A stretch of 64,000 nucleotides of DNA from Chloranthus sessilifolius (taxonomy: Eukaryota; Streptophyta; Magnoliopsida; Chloranthales; Chloranthaceae), in contig CM037590.1 of assembly GCA_021018995.1 (NCBI GenBank), positions 73,317,597 to 73,381,596 of the forward strand, written 5' to 3'. The position numbers were made by a program, and so were the translations under genes. Below the pieces are notes generated by a model. That model saw nothing but the letters and a program-made list of their open reading frames with translations, did not search any database and was not told the origin of the DNA. Shown one piece after another: positions 32,958 to 45,162 of the stretch (positions are counted from its first letter, which is position 1; every line of letters begins with the position of its first letter).

Positions 32958-33588
32958 CGGGATGGGCACCTTCTGTCAACTCATATATAAGGTAAGTGAC
33001 CCTATTTACAAGAGCAATGTTTAGATTTAATTGACTGAATTTTTTAGAGATTCATGCTTGTCTACCCTAAAATATTAGAGACCAATGATGATTGGATAAA
33101 ATTTTAGAGATAAGTGTCTTCTCTATCCTAAACCTTCTTAAATACCTACAATACTCTTGTTGGCCAACATAATTACTAAAGAGATTAACTCATTGAAATA
33201 AAATAGCTCCCCTCCTTGTACAATGGGCACCTACACCCTAAGAGAACTTTGATCATTGATGACTTTGAATCAGACGATAGAGATCGTATTTCGCTTCAAT
33301 CTTTAGAAGGGGTCTGGAGATTATTATGATGCCATCAATCGGCCAGTTTTCAGTTGGAATGATACAGACCCCAATACAGCTCGTCCAACATACTTACATG
33401 CATACGATCTGTAAACGTGAATTTAGGGCTAGGGTTTTCGAATATATGAGACGTGAAATTGGGAACTCACCGTAGGATGGTACGGTCATGCTCTCAAGAT
33501 CACTTATGTTAAAGATTGGTGCGAAACATGATCTCTACTGTCTGATTCAAAGCCATCAATGTTCATTTGAGTTAGAGTGTAGGTGCCC
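32958..33588 (+). mobile_element. Dispersed repeat containing an intact foldback MITE (33225-33588)
   Basis: Colinear with 24155-24775. Inside, 33225-33588 is a 364-bp foldback element. Its left arm begins GGGCACCTACACCCTAA and the right arm ends in the reverse complement GGGCACCTACACTCTAA. Both arms continue inward as CATTGATGGCTTTGAATCAGAC-like sequence. No protein is encoded and no clear TSD was found. Confidence 0.78.
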
Positions 33589-33932
33589 AACGAAAAAGGA
33601 GTGGCGCTAATAACCGTTCCCGTCCCATTAATGTGCATCATTTAGTTTACTTAGGGGGCGGCCCTACAGTAAAGTAAAGTGTTTCTAATTTTAGCTTTCT
33701 TTATTTTTCTTTCATTTAGGGGCAGGCATTACTTTAATATTTTCAAAATATTTTTACTATATGATCATTTAATAAAATACGGACCGTTTGAAGAGAGACC
33801 CAAGCAATCTGATCAATTTTATAGAAGCAGTCAACCACTTCAAATTACTGGGTTATCGATGCGAATTTAGAGGCAGCAACTATAAGTATCAAATTTCAAA
33901 AATCAAAGATTCCTCAAGACAATCAGTTTAAT
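33589..33932. other. AT-rich spacer, nothing assigned
   Basis: No motif is recognised. The final part may belong to the LINE fragment that follows, but it does not translate convincingly. Confidence 0.35.
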
Positions 33933-34022
33933 CTCAAAGCGGTGATGCAAGCAATTCCTACATATACGATGAGTTGCTTCAGACTTCCCATAAGGTTCCT
34001 TGATAAGATCTTAGCAATGTAG
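33933..34022 (+). pseudogene. LINE (L1-type) reverse transcriptase scrap
   Basis: The translation reads L-K-A-V-M-Q-A-I-P-T-Y-T-M-S-C-F-R-L-P-I and then R-F-L-D-K-I-L-A-M before a stop. This is the well-conserved A-V-x-Q-A-I-P-x-Y-x-M-S-C-F motif just after the RT fingers/thumb in plant L1 LINEs. Only about 30 codons are clear. No ORF1, endonuclease or poly-A tail is seen nearby. Confidence 0.7.
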
Positions 34023-35046
34023 ACTCCCCAGCTACCTTATATGATCTCTACAAATATGAAAAAAAATGATTTTTTTCATATGATTTTTCCTGGTAACAGA
34101 TATTTACCTAAATAAGGTGCATCAACTCTCATCCCTCTTTGTTTGATGGATCCAACTACCCTTATTCTTAACTCCATGAACCCTAAGATTTGGTATGTTG
34201 TTGAAGATTCTTGGACTCCAACACAAGAACATTCTATGTTTGATGATTATACCAGTGAGGACTTAAAGACTCTTAACATCTAATATGGTGTTGTGCTCGC
34301 ATCTAAGTTTCATCGTCTTCATACTTGTAATACTACCAAAGATGCCTAAAGATTCTTCATGTCACTTATAAGAGACCCCTCAAGTGAAGATAGCCAAACT
34401 TCAAATGCTTACCTAACTGTTTGAAAATCTTCAAATGGAGGAAGATGAAAAACTTTCTCATTTCTACATCACAGTGAATACAATCGCTTCCTAATTAAGT
34501 GATTTAGATCAAAAGACAATACCACAGTCGAAAACAAAGATGTTGACAACATCAATTGTGCTGAACTTGTTGGTACCCTTCAAATGTATGAGTGAGATTT
34601 TGGATCTTCACAAAGGCAAGGGCATAACTCTCAAGTTATCAAAGTTTCAAATTGATTCTGATACTGAGGAGGATGGCTCTCAGGAAATGGCTATATTTGT
34701 TAAAAAATTCAAGAAATTTTACAATCGGAAAAAAAGTTTGCTAAAAAAATTGAAGAACATAAACCTTTTGAAAAGAAAGTTGAAAGGATTTCCCTGGTGG
34801 AAATCAATGTTATGGCCATATTGCTGCGGAATGTCCCAACCGCAAAAAAAGATGAAAATTTAAAGCAATGACAACCACAGAAGATTCTTGATTTATAAGT
34901 GTCGTGGCTATGGCCATATTGTTGCGGAATGTTTGAATCGCAAGAAAGATAAAAATTTTAAGCAATGGCAATCACAGAAGATTATGAAATTCAAGAAGAA
35001 GCATCTTCTGAGCAACCCGTTGACCCAACTAAGGATTTAGGGCTTT

Positions 35047-35695
35047 AGTGGCGGAGCCAGGTTTTTTCTGATGGGGGATCCCTTATAGTCGTAAGATAGT
35101 AATAGTAGTAAAGAACATTTCAATGGTGTGAGATCAAAATTTCTAATTTAATGGTAGAAGATTGTTTAAACACTATTTGGTGTATGAATGTCTGTTAGGA
35201 GCCATTATCCCTAAAAATAATTATACTTTGAGTAATAAATTAGGGCTTTTATTTTTTATTAAAAAATAATAATTATAGTATACATTTGACTTTAACAAAA
35301 AATCAACAGCAATTTGAGATCTTGGCGTTGGCGATTGGAGAGTGAATAAGATATCATAGAAAGAGATGGGTGGCTAAGATTAGAGAGAGAGAGAGAGAGA
35401 GAGAAGACATAGAGGCATTGGGACTTGAGAGTGGGGGGAGAGACTCTTGAGAGAGAGAGAGAATTTTGGGAGTAATATTTGGGAAGAGAGAGAATTTTGG
35501 AAATTTATTTCTGTTTAAAAATTTTGTGGATAAAAAAGTAAGTTTTTAAAATGTCTTAAGAAGTTTTGGAATTTTGAGGAATTTTATTAAAAGTTCTTGC
35601 CCCTAAAACGATAGAACTTAAAAGACTTTAAAAAAGAAAAACTTGCGATGAGGGATCCCAAGACCCCCCATTGAACAATGTGGCTCTGCCATTGC
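35047..35695. mobile_element. hAT-type element with exact 8-bp TSD
   Basis: A 649-bp insertion in copia-3 gag flanked by AGGGCTTT (35039-35046 and 35696-35703). The ends are AGTGGCGGAGCCAGG on the left and CTCTGCCATTGC on the right, an imperfect version of the CAGTGGCGGAGCC terminus common in plant hAT elements. It contains (AG)n tracts near 35383 and 35449. No transposase. Confidence 0.85.
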
Positions 35696-35856
35696 AGGGC
35701 TTTTATTGCCACCTTCATTCAATCTGAAACTGATGCGGTCACTGACTATGAAGTATCTAATGATGAAAATGACGACGGGTCTGATCTAAGTGAAGCATAT
35801 AGTGAATCATATTTAGAGTGTGCGCAATTAACTAAGGACAAAAGTAAGCACTTGAA

Positions 35857-35858
<2 letters not shown>

Positions 35859-35934
<76 letters not shown>
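35859..35934 (+). repeat. (AT)38 microsatellite
   Basis: A 76-bp AT tract inside the copia-3 gag tail. Confidence 0.97.
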
Positions 35935-35937
<3 letters not shown>

Positions 35938-36365
35938 ATCTAAAAGGTGTAAATTCTACGCTTTACTCTTAGGTTCAGGAACTTACCTTGAGTAAAAATG
36001 ATCATGAAGAAGAATCTGTCAAATACTAAAATTTGTTGAAAGTGAACATTGTTATACATTGTTATACCTTTACTGTCCTCACTTGTGAAAACATTGTTTT
36101 AAAATGTGAAATAAATTCACATTATGCTTCTAAACTCACTAATTTTGTATGGGTCTTAGTTATGATAAATTTCAGACTTCTTCCTCCTCTAAAAAGACCA
36201 GTCAAGTATCAATTAATTTTATGACAGAAAAACTTGTATGAAGAATCCCTACTTGCTTTGTTGGAAATTTAACAAAATAAATATTTATTATTAATTTTAA
36301 ATTAATAATATTTATTTTTTATTTATTATAGGTAAAGGTACAATTTACGCTTCTGGTTGAATTGT

Positions 36366-36821
36366 TGTTTGGCTTTTAACTTAGAGGTTGGATTGTTGTT
36401 TGACTCTAACTTGGAGGACCTGCGACGGCCCAGTTACGTTCAGACTCTATAAAGCTAATTTATCTTAAATTAGAAGTAAAATTTAGATCTTAAGGCTAGT
36501 CTCTCTTGAATTAGAAGTAGGATTCGTGTCTTCTATATAAAGGGAAAACTCTTGGTCGAACTATAGAGTTGAGATACCATTATATAGCTTTGAAAAACAT
36601 ATCTAGGGTTTTGAGGAGAGCTTTGGTGAGACTTGAGTGTTCTTGTATTCATGTATGATCATCAACATAGTGAATCATCGTTACCCATGGACGTAAGCAT
36701 ATTGTCGAACCACGTAAATATCGTCTCTTGTATGTTTGTGGTTGATTTTATTTTATTTTTACGTTCTTATTTGATTGTCCATCATGAGATTGTTTGTTAG
36801 TTTGTAAGCTTCCACGCAACA
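36366..36821 (+). repeat. copia-2 5' LTR
   Basis: A 456-bp LTR, TGTTTGGC to CGCAACA. It contains TATATAAAGGG at about 36534-36544 as a probable core promoter. The sequence around 36340-36365 differs from that before the 3' LTR. Confidence 0.85.
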
Positions 36822-36823
36822 AA

Positions 36824-36835
36824 TTGGTATCAGAG
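36824..36835 (+). other. copia-2 primer binding site
   Basis: TTGGTATCAGAG two bases after the LTR: an exact initiator tRNA-Met PBS. Confidence 0.88.
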
Positions 36836-36863
36836 AAATTAGATTTTTGTACTACGATCGGAG

Positions 36864-37679
36864 ATGGCATCGAAGTCCGCAAAAGTTTCAAATGCGAGGT
36901 TCGTGAGAAATTTGAAGGGAAGTTCAATTTTGGCTTGTGGCAAGTACAAGTTTGAGATATCTTGATTCAACAAGGGTTGCACAAGGCATTGAAAAGGCTT
37001 ACGAGTAAGACGACAGATATGTTTGATGGTGATTGGAAAGAATTCAAACTTTAAGTATGTAGTACGATTCGACTATGTCTAGCAAAGGAGACTACGTATA
37101 ATATGATGCAGGAAAACTCGGCGGTCTCGCTGTGGGCTAAATTAGAGTCTTTACAAGACAAAATCTATGACGAGTCATCTATATCTTAAGAAGCAACTGT
37201 ACAAGTTGAACATGAAGGCAGGTACTTCTTTCAACAAACACCTTAATGAATTCAATAGAATAATATCTGAATTATTAAATATTAGAGGAGAGGTTAAGGA
37301 TGAAGATAAAACACTATTACTTTTATCTTCTCTCCTCGATTCCTATGAGCACCTTGTTACTATGCTGCTCCATGGAAATGATACTATTGAATTGGAGTCG
37401 GATACAGCGACACTACTTTGAAACGACGTGAGGAAGAAAGGTTCAGATAGTGATACACAAGCAAGTAACTTGTTGGTTAGGGGGAGAGTAGAAGACCGTA
37501 AATCCGGAAGGGGTAGATCAAAATCCAGATCTAAATCTAAAAACAGAAAGACCGTAGAATGTTACAGGTGTTATGAAAAGGGTCACATAGGAAGGCATTG
37601 TCCATAGTTGCAAACAAAGAGGGACGACGCTCAGAATAAGAAGCAGAAAGGGATTGTTAATGAGGTTGGTATAGCCAAA
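36864..37679 (+). pseudogene. copia-2 gag
   Basis: Starts at ATG 36864 (M-A-S-K-S-A-K-V). The core Y-L-K-K-Q-L-Y-K-L-N-M and L-N-E-F-N-R-I-I-S-E-L-L, followed by L-L-L-S-S-L-L-D-S-Y-E-H-L-V, lies at 37167-37421. The zinc knuckle C-Y-R-C-Y-E-K-G-H-I-G-R-H-C is at about 37561-37602. It has several stops and frame changes. It is truncated at the hAT insertion point at 37680. Confidence 0.85.
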
Positions 37680-38134
37680 CAGGGTCGGCCTTAGGCCAAG
37701 GCCCAAAAGGCGGCCGCCTCGGGCCCGTAAATCTTGGAAGTCTTTACCATCTAATTGCTTAATATAAATTTTAATGTATGAAAGTATTGAATAAATCTAT
37801 TTGTTTAGTTGGTCAAGTAATTAGTGTTGCTTTAATTTTTATCCAAGAGGTTATGGGTTCAACTCTTCTCATGTCCCATATTTGCATTTTTTTTAATGGG
37901 ACATGGATTGGGTGTCGATTGGGTCAGTGCAAGTCCTTGGTCAGGTCACTGAACTATGGGTCAGGTCAAGCATATGTATTGACCCAGTAGATTCTCTGGC
38001 CCAATTTTGACTGGACCAAATTTGTTTAACCAAATCATTTATATATAATGTACCTCTAAAGACGCCCACACGTTCTCCGAAAGCACCCTACCTCGGACCC
38101 CTTGACAACCATTGATTCCTTCGAATGATATGAT

Positions 38135-40639
38135 TGTGACGACCCGACTTTTCCAATCCTTACGGTATAGGAAAGGCTGGTTCATCAACTTATTGATTTC
38201 TCAATAAGCCGTATTCAAACAGAGGCCGGCACATAACAATGATCTAAAACAGAGGCAAAGCAGAGATAATTCATAATTCAAAAGCTTGTAATAACAAATC
38301 TATCACGATGAGGAACCAAAAGGAACCACCGGTGATGGCCAATCCAACACCTAAACTAATGGTTCACGATGATGGTTCCTCAAGTGATATCAAAAAGAAC
38401 AAAATAAGGCCTAGGGCCCAATATTCAAAACAATATTCAGACAAAATACCAAAATACAGGATCTAAAGGTCAAGGGAAGAACTCCTCAGCAGGCAAGTCT
38501 AATTCCTCCTCAGGAATATAATCAGAATCCTCCAAATCCTCAGATCCCAAATCAGTCTCAGCACCTGTGACGTATAGTCGAGGGTGAGCTAACAGCAAAG
38601 CCCAATAGAGGAAACAAATCTATTTGCATTTCATTATAAGTAAAGGTTTTCAAAAGATGTAATTCGGATCAAATATGGTTTTCAAATGATGCTTTGCAAG
38701 CAAATTTCAGTTCTAATCTTGAGTTAAAACTGAATACATAAATCTGATGTGTTCGAAAATCTTCTGAATTAGTATGCTTCTTGTCGTAAATTTATAACTT
38801 AATTATATCTCTCAAATTCCTATAGCATGAGAGCAAAGTGTATACCGATGGGAAGACCCTACTGACCATCGTCGTTCATGAACCCTTTTTCTGAATACAA
38901 AAGCCCCTACGCAATGAGGGAAACTTGCCAAAGTTATACCGTCAACACGGTTGGTAGAATCTAGGGCATCGTTGCGTACCTCAAATCAAATGCAATTGCT
39001 AACACATATCAAGGCTTATTATATCATATCTTGATTTTCAAAGTTCTGATTCAAAGGTCTGATTCAAAGATTAACTGAGGTTCTAAGGTTCGAATTACAA
39101 AGTTCTTAATTTTAGCAAAGTATCCATGCTGAGGTTCTGATGTCCATAACAGATTTCAAATACATGCTGATGTTAATAATGATTTCAAATACATGCTTCT
39201 CAAGAGAAATAGTCAAAACAGTCCCTACTTATAATAGAATACAAATAATGTGTAGGGTTCCCCTACCTTAACAAAGAGCTTCAAAAATCACGCATAAACA
39301 GTCCTCACCAAGGACTCCCAAGAGTCAAAACCTACATATATTAACACTTTTAGTGTTAATATAAGACAAAAAAAATCAAACTAAAACTTGCAGATTAAAA
39401 ATCCAATAAAATTTTAAATGCCAAAACAGGATGAACAATTTGTGGGTCAAATCTGAAATTCGATGGTCGAATTCAATTTGACCCTTGAATTCAAAGCACA
39501 TCATCCCAAAATGGGAAAAATCACACATCGATGCATGGCCATCGATTTTAGATTGAACCACGACCATCGATCACAGATTTTCTAAAATTCCCAAAAATGG
39601 GAAAAATCACACATCGATCAGTGGCCATCAGTTTTAGATTGAACCACGACCATCGATCACATGATTTTCTAAACGGTCCCAAAATGGGAAAAATCGCACA
39701 TCGATGCTGGCCATCAGTTTTACATTGAACCCACATCGGATCACATCAGATTTTCTAAATTCCCAAAATGGGAAAAATCGCACATCGATGCATGGCCATC
39801 AGTTTTAGATTGAACCACGACCATCGGATCACACAGATTTTCTAAATTCCCAAAATGGGAAAAATCGCACATCGATCAGGGCCATCGATTTTACAATGAA
39901 CCACACCATCGGATCACACAGATTTTCTAACAAATTCCCAAAAATGGGAAAAATCACATCGATTGGCCATCAGATTTTAGATTGAACCACAGCCATGTCT
40001 TCTTTAATTCTAAGCAAAACATAAACAAAATAACACAAGGAGGTTTCATCGACCTACCTCTTGTAGTTTAAACCGTTGATTCCAAGCTCCAAGCTCCAAG
40101 TTCCATGGTTCAGATTTTCACTTCAGTCCATCATAAAGAAACGACCACAGCCATTAGATCACACAGATTTTTCTCACTCTCCACATCACTCTTCTCTTTC
40201 AATATATCAAACTGATCCTAAGACAATTTCAAAGCTAATTAATGGTTGAGATGTGAAGAGGAGGTCTCAATCTCTCTAGATCTAGGATCAAACGAGCAAG
40301 GTCTTTAGAAGCTTAAATTCCAAAGAGAGTGGGAGAGTTAATCTTCTCTTGCACTCTCTCTCTCTTATAACCAAACCTAAGCAACTATAATATCTAGATT
40401 TTTTTGTATTTGTAACTTATCCACTTAAGTTGAGAACATATCTAGTGTTAACCACCAACACCAACCCAATAGTATAAGTTATCGATTTCATGACTTGCAC
40501 ACCTCTCGAGACCAACTCCTTTGGCCATTAGTCTTACCATAGCCTTAGCTTACCAAAAGTCTAAAAATATTCTACAGTATTTTCCGGGCACGCTTACCGA
40601 GGTAAATGAAAATATGCCAAAAATATCAAGGATATTACA
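38135..40639 (-). repeat. Solo gypsy LTR inside the hAT element
   Basis: 2505 bp, TGTGACGACCCG to GATATTACA, with the exact TSD ATGAT (38130-38134 and 40640-40644). Its reverse complement shares blocks with the LTR ends at 25524 and 52619, for example GTTAGCTCACCCTCGAC and GGCCATCACCGGTGG, so its sense is minus. No internal domains are present: the element was reduced to one LTR, normally by LTR-LTR recombination. Confidence 0.88.
39505..40005 (+). repeat. Tandem array of about 84-bp units in solo LTR
   Basis: Six units, each beginning CCCAAAATGGGAAAAATC. Each continues with CACATCGAT, GGCCATC, a TTTTAGATTGAACC block and GATTTTCTAAA. Units vary by small indels. Confidence 0.9.
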
Positions 40640-41085
40640 ATGATGGAGTTTGCTTTTCATACCTATCTTTCACAAAATAGATCTTCATACCATGGCCCAC
40701 TATCATATGACAATTTTTTAATCCATGTGTCACAAATTCCCAAAAAATGCCAGTGAAAGATTCAATGGCAGTTAAAGTAATAAAAAATGTTATTGGTTGG
40801 ATTACACGATCCATTGGGTACCTTTTACTATTTATTTGTTCTTTTTTTGTATTGTATTTTTCTTTAATATATACTTTCGTTAATTTGTTAGTTACATTTT
40901 CAAATTATAAACAATAGAATGGAATATAGAGATATTTCTAATTTAGAAGCAATGAGTATTATTTTATTTGTCACAAAATAAAAAATTATGGTAATTTTTT
41001 ATTTAAAGATTAATATGAAAGAGGGGCCTCATTTTAGGAACTTGCCTTAGGCCACCAAAATCTCAGGGCCTGCCTTGTAGCCGAA

Positions 41086-42435
41086 CAAGCTCCATATAAT
41101 GATGGAAACATGTTGTCAGTAATTTTTGATAAATATTCACAAAATGCATGAATATTTGATTCAGGGTGCTCCTACCACATGTGTCCAAATAGAGACTGAT
41201 TCACATCTTATAAAGAGGTGGATGGCGAGACGGGTTTAATGGGCAACAATATGGCATGTAAAATAGCTAGAAAGGAGAGTATCAAAATAAAGATGCACGA
41301 TGGGGTTATGAGAACATTGACCGATGTACGCCATGTTCTAGAACTGAAGACGAATCTCATATCGCTTAGTACACTAGACTCTAATGGGATCAAGTTTGCA
41401 GCTCAAGGTAGAGTTTTGAAGTTGACAAAGGGTTCTCTTATTGTAATGAAAGCGGAAAAGGTTGGAAACATTTACTTTCTATCAGGGAGTACAGTGACAG
41501 GTAGAGCAGAAGTATCTACGTCAGATGATAGTAGTTTATCCTCTACACAGTTATGGCACATGCGCCTGGGGCACATGTCAGAAAGAGGGATGACAGAGTT
41601 GAGCAAGCAGGGCTTGTTGAAAGGTGTAAAGGTCGATAAAGTTAACTTTTGTGAGCATTGTGTCTTCGGAAAATAGTACAGGGTCAAGTTCAATACAACA
41701 GTTCATACTACAAAAGGCACATTGGATTATATACATTCAAATGTATGGAGGCCTTCAAAGGTCCCTTCTAAAGGTGGTGTCAGGTACTTCGTCCCCTTCA
41801 TCGATTATTACTCTCGATATGTATAGATCTACATGATGAAGAGTAAGGATGACGTGTTGAAAATCTTCAAGAGGTGAAAAATACTATTTGAGAACCAAAC
41901 TGAAAGGAAGGTCAAGCGGATGAGAACTGATAATAGTAGTCAGTACACCAATGAAAAGTTCTAGGAGTTCTGAGAAGATAACGGTATTGTTAGGTACTTC
42001 ACAGTGAGGAATACACCGTAACAGAGGGTAGCGGAATGTATGAACATAACTCTACTTTAAAATGCAAGATGTATGTTATCCAATGTGGGATTGGGTAAAA
42101 AGTTTTGGATTGAGGCAGTCAGTACAACGTTCTATCTAGTAAACGGATCACCGTCTACAACAATAGAGTGCAAGACTCCGATTGAGATGTAGTCAGGAAA
42201 GCCTGCAGATCACAGTGCACTTAGAGTCTTTGGTTGCACAATTTATTATCATATCAGAGATAATAAAATTGACTCAAAGGCTAAGAAAATAATTTTCTTA
42301 GGGTATGTAAATGGTGTGAAAGGATACAGTTTATGGTGTCCTGAGTAGAATAAGGTTGTGATTAATAGAGATGTAACCTTTGATAAATCAGTTATGCGAA
42401 TTTCTAACAAACAGATCATGAAAATTGGATAAGAG
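41086..42435 (+). pseudogene. copia-2 protease end and integrase
   Basis: 41218-41676 is open. It contains the GAG-pre-integrase domain (L-W-H-M-R-L-G-H-M-S-E-R-G-M) and the zinc site C-E-H-C-V-F-G-K. The integrase core follows with stops: F-V-P-F-I-D-Y-Y-S-R-Y, the M-R-T-D-N-S-S-Q-Y block and V-F-G-C-T-I-Y. This is the usual copia order. Stop codons at about 41677, 41827 and beyond inactivate it. Confidence 0.88.
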
Positions 42436-43405
42436 GTGGCGGAAGATCAGCTTGAGGTGGAGTTAGAAACTCCTACAGTTATTACATTAGAGGAAAGTGT
42501 AGAAACAGTTGAGAGAGAGCCAGAACAATTCTTAGCGGGTGGAAGACCCAAAAAGAATGTTAGAGCACCAATTCATTACAATTACGAGGATATGATCACC
42601 TACGTGCTGACATTTGATGGCAATAAGTCATCTTCATTCAAGGATGCAATCAGTAGTAGACGTGCATGGGAATGAAAGACCGCAATGGGTGAAGAGATGG
42701 ATTCTCTTTACAAGAATCAAACTTAGAAACTAATAGAGTTACCTAAGGGAAAGAGAGCAATTAGGTGCAAGTCAATTTATAAGAAGAAACAGGATTCTCC
42801 GGAAAGAAGTGGTGCAAGGTACAAAGCACGGTTGGTAGCAAAAGGCTATGTGCAAAAAGAAGGCATTGATTACAATGAGGTGTTTTCACCGATTGTGAAA
42901 CACACTTCAACATGAGTTTTGTTGTCAATTATAGTACAGTTGGACTTAGAGTTGGAATAACTCGATGTGAAAATAATATTTTCACATGGTAATCTGGAGG
43001 ATGAGATCTATATGAACCAATCTGAAGGGTTTAAGTCTCCTAAAGAAGAGAGGTTTGTGTGCAAACTGAAGAAGTCCTTATACAGGTTGAAGCAGTCACT
43101 GAGACAGTGGTATAAGAGGCTTGATACGTTCATGGTGGGCAAAAATTATATTCGAAGTGAATACAACAACTGTGTTTATTTCAAGAGGTTAGAGGATGAC
43201 ACATTTATTTACCTTCTCCTGTATATTGATGGCATGCTCATAGTCGCAAAGAGCATGGTGGAGATCAACAAGTTGAAATCTCAACTTGGCATGGAGTTTG
43301 AGATGAAGGATCTTGGCGCGACGAGAAAGATTCTTGGGATGAAAATTCAGTGAGAATAAAAGTTGATCTGACATAGAAGAGTTATCTGGAAAAGGTACTC
43401 TCATG
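42436..43405 (+). pseudogene. copia-2 reverse transcriptase, first part
   Basis: A linker (G-G-R-P-K-K-N-V-R-A-P) is followed by RT motifs [12 protein letters not shown] and E-D-E-I-Y-M-N-Q-S-E-G-F, then L-K-K-S-L-Y-R-L-K-Q-S-L-R-Q-W-Y. The catalytic box reads Y-I-D-G-M-L-I instead of Y-V-D-D-M-L-I: the second aspartate is lost. The frame stops and is then cut by the Athila-like insertion (TSD GTATG at 43406-43410). Confidence 0.88.
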
Positions 43406-43410
43406 GTATG

Positions 43411-44853
43411 TGATCAATCACAAAATATGTCATTTTATCACCCTTAACTTAGTGATGCTAGACCCCAATTTACTATTAATAAGATAATGATGTACATATA
43501 TTAAGAATATATAGCAAACAAGAGCCAAAGCATTAATCTTCATCAAAATGAACTCAAAAAGCAGTAAGAAAGACGATTGAGCACAGCAAAAAACTCAAAT
43601 CGTACTTGGAAGCCAGTAAAGTAAGAAATTACAAAAGACGACTTAGCAATGCTGAAGAGAAAATAAGAAATCTTAATTTACGATTCTTCAAAATACATTT
43701 TAAGAAGAAAGCGATATAAGAGGATTGTGATCGTTCATACTGGAAAATCGTACAGAAAGATGCACAGAAAAGAGAAAATCGTATTCATGATTTTGCAAGA
43801 ATAAAAGCTCCTATATGCTGTTGATCACGTAAGAACTACACTACCACACACAGAATTAGAAGATCTCTTGAATTAGAAGTCCAGTAATCCACGGATCTGA
43901 GAAGATTAACGAAAGACTCCTAAAATAACTCTATTCCTGAAATAGAAGAAAAATCATACACACATCTACCAATCAAAGCAAGAAAGAATTAGGATTAGAA
44001 GTAGAGTTATATTAGGAATCCTTTATTCTTAGTAGTTTTCTTTTCTTAGGATTTGAATAATGTAAACCGACTTCTTATGATATATAAATAAGAGAACTCG
44101 ACATAGGAGAAGAGTTATCGAAGAAACTCTCAGCATCAATTGGCGACTGAGGTTGAGTTTTTTCCGATTATCTTTAGTTTAGAATAATTTAGATATCTAA
44201 GGTTTCTTGAGAGCAATTGACAACTACAATTGAGAGCTGGAAGATTAGAGTAGAGTATCCGTAATTTCTCAGAAGCAATTGACTCCTGTGATTGAGGGAC
44301 GAAAGATCTTTTTATTGCTTTCTAGTTTATATTTATTTTCATGAACTTTACTACTTTGTAAACATCTAAAAGTTTTTTATTTGAATTGACGACTCAGATT
44401 GAAAATTTACAGATCAGTGTAACAGTTTTACTTTTCCATCTTCAATTTTCTTGAGTTTGATTGACGCCCAAATTTTAGGAAGATTATTTATTAGTATAAA
44501 TCTGTGTTAAGGGATTCTAGTTTTTGATTGATGCTCAAATTCTAGAGGACTGAGATCAGTGTAATGGTATTCTATTTTGTAAGTATCCGAGAACTGAAAG
44601 ATTGTGATTGACGACCATAATCTGGAAGGATGAATATTTAGTTTTATTTTCTGCAATTAGTTTTAAACAAATCATTCTTTTATTTATATTTGTCCAGTAG
44701 TTTATGATCTCAAAAGACAAATATAAGTTTTTAAATAAATGAAAAATACATCAGAATAATCATCTTCCTCGTGGAACGATCCTATACTAGTGCTGCAATT
44801 TCCATTGTGTGCTTGCAATAGGTTAAGGCTTTAGTACAATTATAGCCACATCA
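43411..44853 (+). repeat. Athila-like 5' LTR
   Basis: TGATCAATCAC to TAGCCACATCA. From 43633 it matches the 3' LTR at 56446-57673. The whole length is related to the reverse complement of the solo LTR at 49084-53200. TATAAATAAGAG at about 44081-44092 is a likely TATA box. Confidence 0.9.
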
Positions 44854-44857
44854 AGTT

Positions 44858-44880
44858 TTCGGTGCAGCTGTCGGGGAAGC
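44858..44880 (+). other. Athila-like primer binding site
   Basis: TTCGGTGCAGCTGTCGGGGA resembles the tRNA-Asp PBS TGGCGCCGTTGCCGGGGA used by Athila/Tat elements, with several changes. It starts about four bases after the LTR end. Confidence 0.72.
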
Positions 44881-45162
44881 AGATTTTATTCTTTTTTTTT
44901 TTTTTTGAAAATTAATATTTATCTTTCTCTTTTATTTTTCTTTATATTTTTACTTTCTTTAATCACTTCTTAGTCTTTTGCAGGTTTACTCAGAGTAGCG
45001 AATCACAGGTTTCAACATTTCCCCTAATCAGAGAAGCTAGAGGCTTAGATTTGTTTTCTCTCCCTGCTTTCTAAAAAAAAAATGGAACATAAATTTAAAT
45101 AATTAGCTATGTAAGGCCACGACAAATCATTTTGGCCAAGTTATCAGCCGACTTATGTCCCG

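Larger units (their letters stand above)
34120..36240 (+). pseudogene. copia-3 gag, interrupted by a hAT element
   Basis: A Ty1/copia gag of the UBN2 type. It starts near H-P-S-L-F-D-G-S-N-Y-P-Y and passes W-Y-V-V-E-D-S-W-T-P. A leucine/lysine-rich part (34540-34863) follows, and then two successive zinc-knuckle copies (C-Y-G-H-I-A-A-E-C at about 34808-34835 and C-R-G-Y-G-H-I-V-A-E-C at about 34893-34930). After the hAT insertion it resumes at 35704 with an acidic stretch (D-E-N-D-D-G-S-D-L-S-E-A-Y). An (AT)n expansion at 35859-35934 then splits the frame. Stops are numerous. Pol is missing downstream because copia-2 starts at 36366; a matching integrase fragment lies at 59880. Confidence 0.75.
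37680..41077. mobile_element. hAT-type element with a solo LTR inside
   Basis: Ends CAGGGTCGGCC on the left and GGGCCTGCCTTG on the right, imperfect TIRs of the CAGGGCCGGCC hAT class. TSD TAGCCAAA (37672-37679) and TAGCCGAA (41078-41085), 7 of 8. Without the nested solo LTR (38135-40639) it is about 0.9 kb and encodes no transposase. Confidence 0.82.

Noticed and set aside
39478-40005. Could the regular 84-bp array be a CRISPR
   Set aside because: Whole units are homologous, with no unique spacers; it is a tandem repeat in a plant LTR.
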